Part shown: positions 26,744-31,961 of the stretch, one piece after another
Numbering within the stretch: position 1 is the first letter of the stretch
Layout of the letters: the number at the start of each line of letters is the position of its first letter
Source of the DNA: Chloracidobacterium sp. UBA3360
GTDB taxonomy: Bacteria; Acidobacteriota; Blastocatellia; Pyrinomonadales; Pyrinomonadaceae
Assembly: GCA_002360555.1 (NCBI GenBank)
Contig: DEQS01000011.1
Span: forward strand, 1 to 31,961
DNA length: 31,961 bases
Direction of reading: 5' to 3'
The notes under the pieces: generated by a model
The model's database searches: none
Told to the model about the DNA's origin: nothing
What the model saw: the letters and a program-made list of their open reading frames with translations, nothing else
Translations under genes and position numbers: made by a program

Positions 26744-26865
26744 CCGTGGGGGGGGGCGCGTAATAATTCGCACTCAACGCGTAGTTTGATCGCGGTGATC
26801 TATCGGACCACAAGCGTATTTTCTTTATTTTCAGCGATTTACTGACATAACCGTAGTACAGGCTA

Positions 26866-26881
26866 TTGGCACATTGATTGC
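26866..26881 (+). promoter_or_regulatory. Candidate sigma-54 (-24/-12) promoter for the monohaem cytochrome
   Basis: TTGGCACATTGATTGC matches YTGGCAC-N5-TTGC completely; GG and GC are ten bases apart, and only the base after GC departs from the consensus. Transcription would start near 26893, 60 bases before the cytochrome ATG. An NtrC-type activator is encoded about 6 kb away in the same locus. Confidence 0.65.
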
Positions 26882-26893
26882 GACTGGTAAGGG

Positions 26894-26924
26894 CGGAGAC
26901 AGACCGGGCAACATGCCCGCTCCG
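26894..26924 (+). promoter_or_regulatory. Leader hairpin upstream of the monohaem cytochrome
   Basis: CGGAG...CTCCG encloses CGGGCA-ACA-TGCCCG, a two-part stem at the very 5' end of the transcript predicted from the sigma-54 site. It may stabilise the mRNA. It has no T-run and is not a terminator. Confidence 0.45.
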
Positions 26925-26952
26925 AATTAAGATTTGGTTTGAGGTAAAGAAA

Positions 26953-27288
26953 ATGAATACCAATCGCATGAAACTAGTCGCAATCATATTTTTCGCATTA
27001 CCACTTTTAATGTTGGCGGTCCTAAAGGTGACGCCGACAACAACGGCTGCAAAGGCTGCGGATGAACCGGCAGTAGTGTACAAGGCAAAATGCGCCGCGT
27101 GTCATACACCTGGCGCTACGAAGTTCTACGACCCGGCGAAACCCGATGCGGAGCATGTTCAAATCATACTCAAGGGCAAAAAGGGCGAGAAGCCGCCGTA
27201 TATGCCCGGTTTTGCCGAGAAAGGCATGACCGAGACCGAAGCAACGGCCTTGGCTGCATACATGAAAGCCTTGAGAACGGCGAATTGA
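26953..27288 (+). CDS. Monohaem cytochrome c (class I-like)
   Basis: 111 residues. An N-terminal signal peptide or anchor (KLVAIIFFALPLLMLAVLKV) precedes one haem motif, CAACH (47-51), in the typical YKAKCAACHTPGA setting. Met84 in PPYMPGF is a plausible sixth ligand, and the C-terminal helix ATALAAYMKAL completes the class I fold, so a small mobile or tethered carrier is expected. GAGGT seven bases upstream supports this ATG; a longer frame begins inside the leader hairpin region. It has its own candidate sigma-54 promoter, unlike its neighbours, and is followed after 142 bases by the NapC/NrfH-like gene. Its likely role is to link the quinol-oxidising cytochromes with soluble partners. Confidence 0.92.
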   Translation: MNTNRMKLVAIIFFALPLLMLAVLKVTPTTTAAKAADEPAVVYKAKCAACHTPGATKFYDPAKPDAEHVQIILKGKKGEKPPYMPGFAEKGMTETEATALAAYMKALRTAN

Positions 27289-27293
27289 CAATT

Positions 27294-27308
27294 TAAGACC
27301 CGGTCTTA
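27294..27308. promoter_or_regulatory. 15-bp perfect palindrome
   Basis: TAAGACC-C-GGTCTTA, seven paired bases on each side of one central base, lies 6 bases after the monohaem cytochrome stop and about 120 before the octahaem gene. It is a possible regulator binding site; no T-run follows, so a terminator is unlikely. Confidence 0.35.
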
Positions 27309-27429
27309 TTCCTCCAATAGGAACCATGGCCGTCACGCTTTCGTCCCGGAGATTTGGATGAGTTCGGGCTCCGAGAGCTGACGGCCTCGGCTTGTTTGCA
27401 TTTACCGGGCACCGCAATAGAAAGTGAAT

Positions 27430-29034
27430 ATGAGCGAATCAAACGAGAACGGAACATCTGGCAACAAACCGATAAAGCATCGCATTCCAAGTCTTCTAAG
27501 AAACTACATCAGTTTTGTCGGAACTGCCATTGTTACCGCGAGCCTAGCGAGCGTCGTGCTTTTGTTCGCAATTGAGATCACATCCTCGACTGAAAATCCA
27601 TACATCGGGATCCTGACGTACATAATTTTCCCCTCGATCCTGATCTTTGGCATATTTGTAATGGTGGTGGGAGCACTCTTCGAACGCCGACGACGCCGGC
27701 GTAGTGATCCTGATTCCATCATGGCTTATCCAAAGCTGGATCTGAACGACGCCCAAACACGACGGTCGTTTATGACGTTTCTAGTGGTGACGTTCTTTTT
27801 TGTCGCCGCCAGCGCTTTTGGCAGCTATCGGGCATTTGAGTATACCGAATCAGTTCCCTTTTGCGGTCAGACTTGCCATACGGTGATGAAACCGGAATTT
27901 ATAGCATATCAGGCCGGAGCTCATGCACGGGTCACATGCGTTCAATGTCATGTCGGGTCTGGAGCGGGTTGGTATGCTCGTTCAAAATTGTCCGGTGCCT
28001 ATCAGCTTTATTCGGTAGCATTCAATAAGTATTCACGGCCGATCAGCACGCCCGTCCACAATCTGCGCCCGGCTCCGGAAACGTGTGAACAATGTCACTG
28101 GCCCGAAAAGTTTTTCGGAGCTCAAATGAAGGTTTTCAACCGCTACCAAAGTGATGAGAAAAATACTCTTCACCAGACACGTATGCTGATCAACGTCGGC
28201 GGTTCAAGCGCAGGTACGGGACAGGCCACCGGAATACACTGGCATGTTAACCCTGCCAACGAGGTTTCGTACATCTCGACCGACAAGCAGCGACAGGTTA
28301 TCCCTTGGGTACAAATGAAAGACCGCGATGGCAACATCACGGAATTTTTCGACCGCAGCCAACAGCCCAGCGCAGAGCAGATCGCTACCGCACCTCGGCG
28401 AACCATGGATTGCGTGGATTGCCACAATCGTCCCGCTCACCAGTACCTTCCGGCGAATATCGCCGTGGATCAGTCTCTTGCCGCAGGAGCGTTAGATCAG
28501 TCATTGCCATTTCTGAAGCAGAAAGCTGTTGAAGTTCTCAACGGCTCATACGAAACCACACCCGAAGCGTTGAACGCAATTAGCTCCAACCTCAATGATT
28601 ATTACCGGACAAGCTACCCGGATGTTTATTCGCAAAAGCAGCAAGTGGTCCAAACTTCGGTCACGGAAGTGCAACGTATTTTTCAGACCTACTTTTTTCC
28701 TGAGATGAAGACGAACTGGCAAACACACCCGAATAATGCGGGTCACCTCAATTCCCAGGGGTGTTTCCGGTGTCATGATGGCCAGCATGTCAGTAAGACT
28801 GGAAAAGTGATCACAAATGACTGCAACGTTTGCCATACGGTCATCTTTGATTCAAAAGCACCGCCTGAGCAGAATACGCAAACAGGTCCATTCAAGCACC
28901 CCGTAGATCTCGGAGCACTCGCCGAACGCAGCTGCTCGTCGTGCCACAAACCCGACCAACCCTTCAAGCATCCGCTCAACCTAGGTGATATCTCGATGTT
29001 TCAATGTGCGGCCTGTCATAAGAAGCCCGATTGA
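27430..29034 (+). CDS. NapC/NrfH-like membrane octahaem cytochrome c (one CX3CH motif)
   Basis: 534 residues. Three membrane helices (about 27-50, 58-84, 114-133), the last followed at once by the first haem motif, CGQTCH (145-150), which has three rather than two residues between the cysteines. Seven CXXCH motifs follow: CVQCH, CEQCH, CVDCH, CFRCH, CNVCH, CSSCH and CAACH. The FCGQTCHTVMKPEF...HARVTCVQCHVGSGAGWYARSKLSGAYQL block is typical of NapC/NirT/NrfH quinol dehydrogenases, which take electrons from menaquinol or ubiquinol and pass them to periplasmic partners. Two extra N-terminal helices and four extra haems distinguish it from classical tetrahaem NapC. The ATG at 27430 was chosen; a GTG six bases earlier is possible. 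A terminator follows. Confidence 0.9.
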   Translation: MSESNENGTSGNKPIKHRIPSLLRNYISFVGTAIVTASLASVVLLFAIEITSSTENPYIGILTYIIFPSILIFGIFVMVVGALFERRRRRRSDPDSIMAYPKLDLNDAQTRRSFMTFLVVTFFFVAASAFGSYRAFEYTESVPFCGQTCHTVMKPEFIAYQAGAHARVTCVQCHVGSGAGWYARSKLSGAYQLYSVAFNKYSRPISTPVHNLRPAPETCEQCHWPEKFFGAQMKVFNRYQSDEKNTLHQTRMLINVGGSSAGTGQATGIHWHVNPANEVSYISTDKQRQVIPWVQMKDRDGNITEFFDRSQQPSAEQIATAPRRTMDCVDCHNRPAHQYLPANIAVDQSLAAGALDQSLPFLKQKAVEVLNGSYETTPEALNAISSNLNDYYRTSYPDVYSQKQQVVQTSVTEVQRIFQTYFFPEMKTNWQTHPNNAGHLNSQGCFRCHDGQHVSKTGKVITNDCNVCHTVIFDSKAPPEQNTQTGPFKHPVDLGALAERSCSSCHKPDQPFKHPLNLGDISMFQCAACHKKPD

Positions 29035-29059
29035 CCGGTTACCGGATCTTGATCGAATA

Positions 29060-29085
29060 AAGAGGCTTACCCAAGCCTCTTTTTT
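29060..29085 (+). terminator. Rho-independent terminator after the octahaem cytochrome
   Basis: AAGAGGCTT-ACCC-AAGCCTCTT followed by TTTT, 25 bases after the stop codon. The opposite strand has a weaker A/T tail and may also stop the converging nonahaem-b561 transcript. Confidence 0.92.
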
Positions 29086-29127
29086 GGTGTGAAACAGAGA
29101 AGCTGAGGTGATGTTGGAAGGCCAGTT

Positions 29128-31077
29128 TTAATGCCTCGCCAGGAGGGTCCAGAAAATAGCGATCACCATGATCAAGCCGGATATATAAGCCGCGAATCCA
29201 AATACCTTTGAAGCGATCTTCGCAAATTTGGAAGGTGGTTCTGCCAGCACGCTCTCGAGCTTACCCTCGCTGACGAGCCTGTCGTATTCTACCGAGCGTT
29301 CTTCCTTAAATCTGGAAAGCGTCATCTTGCCCGTAAAGATCACTGTATCCATCGGGAAGTTCTCGGGCCGCAAGTGGTTGTGGAAAAAATGAAACGCAAA
29401 AATGAACGCCGTGGCGAGCAGAGCCTCTTCGCCATGGATGATCATGGCCAGATTTAGCACTACGCCGGGTAGATACTGCGTGACAATGGTTGGGAACCAA
29501 AGCATCAATCCTGAAAGCCCGATGACAGGAACGCCCCAAAACACAGCAAAATAATCAAATTTTTCCCAATAGGTCCATCGATCGAGCTTTGGCCGAGGCC
29601 CGAGGTAAAAGAACCATCGGAACATATTGATCACGTCCCAAATATCCTGCACGCGCGGAACCATCGAATCAGGTCCGTACAAAATCGAATATTTGCGCTC
29701 CAGAACCGCTTTTCGGAACACGTAAACGATGTGGATCAGGGCATAGATAAGCGTAATAACCGCACATATGCGATGTATGACCCGCGTGACTCCGAGTCCG
29801 CCACCCATTGCCTCAAGAGCCCGTCCCCAACTGGTGTAGTAATACATCAGCGGCAAACCCGTCGCCGCCAACAGGATAAAACTGATGACGATCAGGATGT
29901 GTGTAAATCGATGTACGTTTGCAAAACGGACGACATAAATATCGTCATCAGGAGATTTTTCGTGTTTCTCACGGATATACGCAACGATCGACCGCTGGAT
30001 CCATAGCAGCGTGTGGATGCCGAAAAAGCTGAAAACACCGATCAGCAGCCACTCCATGAAATGGCTGACGTAATACACCAATGCGGATTTTTCCGGATCG
30101 TCCGGTTCAGGATGCGGACTGTACATCGCGAAATTCGCATTTACTTCCGTGTGGCACTTAGAACATGTTTGCACCAAATTTGCGGGGTTTACCGATGACC
30201 GCGGATCGCTCGCCGGCAGATTCTTATGCGGGGTGTGGCAGTCCGCACAGGTTGCCGCTAGTTTGAAATCTAGAGCTGTCGCTTGGCCATGGAAAGTGTC
30301 TCGATAACTCGGAGCCTGTTTCGTGTGGCAGTTGCTGCAGTTGTTGACCATCTGCATGTTGAAATCACGCAGGCTCAACGGTGCCTGAAGATGCGAGACT
30401 GCGGTGTGGCATGATGTGCACGTCGGGGCTTTTAGATTTCCCGCCTTCATGGCCTGGCCGTGGCTGCTGAGATCATAGTCGGCGACGTTTTGCGAGTGGC
30501 ACTTAGCGCACATCAACTCCGCATTGGCTCGATTCATCGTCGAGGCAGCTTCCTTTACAGGCAAGATACTGTGCGAACCGTGGCAGTCGGCACATGACGC
30601 GGGCCTCGTTTCGCCGCTATCGCGACGTCCGCCGTGAATACTCAAGTGAAATGACTGGGCAGCTCCCTCGTGACAACCGCCGCAGGTCTTAGCTATATTG
30701 GCCCGGTTCACCGTAGATCTCGGGTCCGCCGCAGGCAGGATCGTAGTCATGTCTCCGTTTACCGTATGACAGTTAACGCAGCTTGGGGCCGGCTTTCCGT
30801 TTGCCCCGCTTTTTGCATGAATACTGGCCGTTATCGCACCATGCGTATCTTTGTGAAACTGTTCGCCGGCCAAATACGGCAGCTTTGTTCCCGGTCCGTG
30901 ACAGCCGCTGCAGCTCAACCCGACGTTCGTAGGAAATTCCCCTTTCTGTTGATTTGCAGAGAGGTACGGTTGCTCAGGCGCTTTTTGCGCATTAGTTTCG
31001 GCGAAGCGATAAAAGTAGGGTGTCGCCGAAAGAAGCAAAACACCAATTATTGCCGCGACTTTAACGTATGGTCTCAT
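29128..31077 (-). CDS. Nonahaem cytochrome c fused to a cytochrome b561-type membrane domain
   Basis: 649 residues. After a signal anchor (VAAIIGVLLLSATPYFY) nine CXXCH motifs occupy residues about 56-325: CSGCH, CVNCH, CGGCH, CADCH, CAKCH, CTSCH, CNSCH-type CSNCH, CADCH and CSKCH. The repeat DPRSxVNxANxxxTCxxCH suggests internal duplication. From about 345 on are six or so membrane helices of the formate dehydrogenase gamma/hydrogenase cytochrome b type, with His in VHRFTHIL, VIHRICAV, ALIHIVY, MIIHGEEAL and FHFFHNHLRPENFP as b-haem ligand candidates. The protein could move electrons between quinones and periplasmic carriers in one chain. It faces the octahaem gene (converging). A GTGA-N6-TCAC dyad with a TATAAT lies upstream. 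Confidence 0.93.
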   Translation of the reverse strand: MRPYVKVAAIIGVLLLSATPYFYRFAETNAQKAPEQPYLSANQQKGEFPTNVGLSCSGCHGPGTKLPYLAGEQFHKDTHGAITASIHAKSGANGKPAPSCVNCHTVNGDMTTILPAADPRSTVNRANIAKTCGGCHEGAAQSFHLSIHGGRRDSGETRPASCADCHGSHSILPVKEAASTMNRANAELMCAKCHSQNVADYDLSSHGQAMKAGNLKAPTCTSCHTAVSHLQAPLSLRDFNMQMVNNCSNCHTKQAPSYRDTFHGQATALDFKLAATCADCHTPHKNLPASDPRSSVNPANLVQTCSKCHTEVNANFAMYSPHPEPDDPEKSALVYYVSHFMEWLLIGVFSFFGIHTLLWIQRSIVAYIREKHEKSPDDDIYVVRFANVHRFTHILIVISFILLAATGLPLMYYYTSWGRALEAMGGGLGVTRVIHRICAVITLIYALIHIVYVFRKAVLERKYSILYGPDSMVPRVQDIWDVINMFRWFFYLGPRPKLDRWTYWEKFDYFAVFWGVPVIGLSGLMLWFPTIVTQYLPGVVLNLAMIIHGEEALLATAFIFAFHFFHNHLRPENFPMDTVIFTGKMTLSRFKEERSVEYDRLVSEGKLESVLAEPPSKFAKIASKVFGFAAYISGLIMVIAIFWTLLARH

Positions 31078-31097
31078 TAGTAGAATATTACGTCTAA

Positions 31098-31139
31098 ATT
31101 ATATACCCTTTTTCAAAAGAGACGGTGATGGTAGTCACT
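31098..31139 (-). promoter_or_regulatory. CRP/FNR-like dyad plus -10 in class II arrangement for the nonahaem-b561 gene
   Basis: GGTGA-TGGTAG-TCACT (31124-31139) keeps both GTGA/TCAC cores with a 6-base spacer. On the minus strand a perfect TATAAT lies at 31103-31098, putting the dyad centre about 41 bases before the predicted start near 31091. The geometry is the same as at 24675-24718, within one base. Confidence 0.5.
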
Positions 31140-31176
31140 CTTTCGATCTTTCGTTCAGTCATTCCACTCGTTGCAC

Positions 31177-31310
31177 GGCGGCGAGGCAAGCCGCCTTGTT
31201 TGGTCCGGTCCGGACCAGGTGGACCAGGGTGGACCAAGAATTCGTCCTGAACCGTCGGAGACGGTGAAATACAAGTAGCCCACAGCGCGAGATGTGGGCT
31301 GCAAATATGC
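31177..31310. repeat. Cluster of palindromic (REP-like) hairpins including GGTCCA array copy B
   Basis: Four structures stand in a row: GGCGGC-N7-GCCGCC (31177-31195), the GGTCCA array 31199-31238 (inverted copy of 8663-8707 lacking one 10-base unit), CCGTC-GGA-GACGG (31252-31264) and AGCCCACA-GCGCGAGA-TGTGGGCT (31277-31300). The last two resemble tandem palindromes scattered through many Acidobacteriota and Planctomycetota genomes (from memory). No coding frame in the stretch is convincing. Confidence 0.7.
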
Positions 31311-31435
31311 CGTCCGCTGCGCAGACTGAGACCATCGCAACTACGGTTGACATCATTTTCAAAATTAATACAATGATTTTCGGATAATCACTTACGCATA
31401 TGTGAAGATCCTCCTTTATACCGTGGAAAACCAAG
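31311..31435. other. Non-coding stretch with an isolated strong ribosome binding site
   Basis: No gene is recognised here. On the minus strand AAAGGAGG (31416-31409) precedes an ATG (31399-31397) that is followed by only CGT, AAG and TGA, a three-codon frame. It may be a leader peptide or the remnant of a lost gene start. An inverted ATCATT/AATGAT pair lies just beyond it. Confidence 0.4.
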
Positions 31436-31468
31436 ACGCCGGCTGCGTGGGAACAGCCGGCGTTTTGG
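31431..31468. terminator. Strong hairpin, possible bidirectional terminator
   Basis: CCAAGACGCCGGCTG pairs with CAGCCGGCGTTTTGG over 15 positions (one G-T) around an 8-base loop. T-rich flanks on both sides allow termination in either direction. Confidence 0.6.
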
Positions 31469-31501
31469 CTTAAAGACCGCTACAATTAATATGCTGAAAA
31501 G

Positions 31502-31541
31502 AAGGCCGTCGCGGAATGTATCCCGGGACGGCCTTAGTTTT
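31502..31541 (-). terminator. Rho-independent terminator after the beta-barrel gene
   Basis: AAGGCCGTC and GACGGCCTT form a 9-bp stem 28 bases after the stop of the minus-strand gene, followed on that strand by CTTTTC. The plus strand has AGTTTTT, so it may work both ways. Confidence 0.75.
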
Positions 31542-31562
31542 TCCTTAGGGGGAAAATGCGGC

Positions 31563-31961
31563 TTAGCGGTCGGCCGCTCGTCCGCCAAAATATATGCGGA
31601 GCGATGTGTAGGGCAGGTGTGCCCGGTAGTTCATAAACGGCGTCTGATCGTCTTTGTAATCATAGTATTGATAACCGATGTTCCAATCTACATTACGGCT
31701 GATGCGAAAAACGACGCGGCCCTCCGGCGAGGCAAACTGCATCGGATATGACGTGATAAAGTTTGCCGCAGCGATCGTGATCGGCGACGACACGAGATCG
31801 CCCTGGCCTTTGTCGCGGTTGATGCGATAGCTGGCATAGAGCGAAACACGATTTGTCGGCCTGGCGGTCACGTCAAAGTAAAAGAAGTGGTCACGCATGA
31901 AGAACTGGCTAAAGCCAAATGCGTAACCACCCGGTGCTCCGCTGATCGGCACGGCGACCGG
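31563..31961 (-). CDS. Outer-membrane beta-barrel protein, C-terminal part (5' end outside window)
   Basis: About 132 residues are present and the frame continues past the window edge. The sequence alternates hydrophobic and polar residues with many aromatic girdle residues (FFMRDHFFYFDVTARPTNRVSLYASYRIN, then GRVVFRISRNVDWNIGYQYYDYKDD). It ends in a strand, SLRIYFGGRAADR, like the final strand of an outer-membrane barrel. The conserved TxRPTxRVSLYASYRxN pattern fits large barrels of the MtrB/PioB kind that hold multihaem cytochromes, but also unrelated porins. Its position next to five cytochrome genes favours a porin-cytochrome role; this is inference. The internal GTG at 31952 is not taken as the start. 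Confidence 0.7.
   Translation of the reverse strand, partial: PVAVPISGAPGGYAFGFSQFFMRDHFFYFDVTARPTNRVSLYASYRINRDKGQGDLVSSPITIAAANFITSYPMQFASPEGRVVFRISRNVDWNIGYQYYDYKDDQTPFMNYRAHLPYTSLRIYFGGRAADR

Noticed and set aside
24738..31077. Known dissimilatory enzyme (NrfA nitrite reductase, octahaem tetrathionate or hydroxylamine-type)
   Set aside because: No CXXCK haem motif or other recognised active-site signature was found; all motifs are CXXCH except one CX3CH.
31159..31434. Minus-strand 91-codon frame in the palindrome cluster
   Set aside because: Much of its protein is the translation of the GGTCCA array and hairpins; the peptide LVHLGPPGPDRTK-like stretch recurs at 8663 only because the repeat does.

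Overview
The window suggests a Gram-negative, chemo-organotrophic bacterium, most likely an Acidobacteriota member of the Blastocatellia/Pyrinomonadaceae type. The pointers are an ECF sigma factor followed by a Ser/Thr kinase with TPR repeats, secreted M14 peptidases, a large SpoIID-like envelope protein, a GT9 glycosyltransferase, and System II (ResB/CcsA) cytochrome c maturation beside multihaem cytochromes. The taxonomic call is an inference from gene content. No rRNA or marker gene was available to confirm it.

Layout. (1) 1-3.1 kb: the end of a GH92 mannosidase, an OsmC thiol peroxidase, and on the opposite strand a protein that matches my memory of the type II restriction enzyme HinP1I almost end to end but carries a Sec signal peptide. 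No methyltransferase is visible nearby. A 30-codon membrane-peptide ORF overlaps its stop codon. A DoxX-like gene diverges from it. (2) 3-9.5 kb: SpoIID-like protein and M14 peptidase (probable operon), a divergent PlsC-type acyltransferase, and a LolA-like secreted protein. (3) 9.6-14.8 kb, minus strand: GT9 glycosyltransferase, TPR Ser/Thr kinase, ECF sigma factor, and a membrane protein. (4) 14.9-17.3 kb: ImmA-type metallopeptidase with its XRE repressor, tRNA-Thr(CGT) with promoter and terminator, a small membrane protein, and UspA. (5) 17.3-24.5 kb, minus strand: one tight operon resB-ccsA-TPR-NtrC-type activator-hybrid histidine kinase. (6) 24.7-31.1 kb: five c-type cytochrome genes with 36 haem-binding motifs in total (9+9+1+8+9), including a NapC/NrfH-like membrane octahaem protein and a nonahaem/cytochrome b561 fusion. 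(7) 31.1-31.96 kb: a palindrome-rich intergenic stretch, then the C-terminal part of an outer-membrane beta-barrel protein.

The second half reads as one electron-transfer system. ResB/CcsA attach haem to the cytochromes. The NtrC/kinase pair is co-transcribed with them. Sigma-54 type -24/-12 sequences lie upstream of both resB and the monohaem cytochrome. CRP/FNR-type dyads with class II spacing lie upstream of the two multihaem transcription units that face each other. This layered control is inferred from sequence only.

The two items most worth following up are the exported HinP1I-like nuclease without a visible methyltransferase, and the cytochrome locus with its apparent sigma-54 plus CRP-family wiring.
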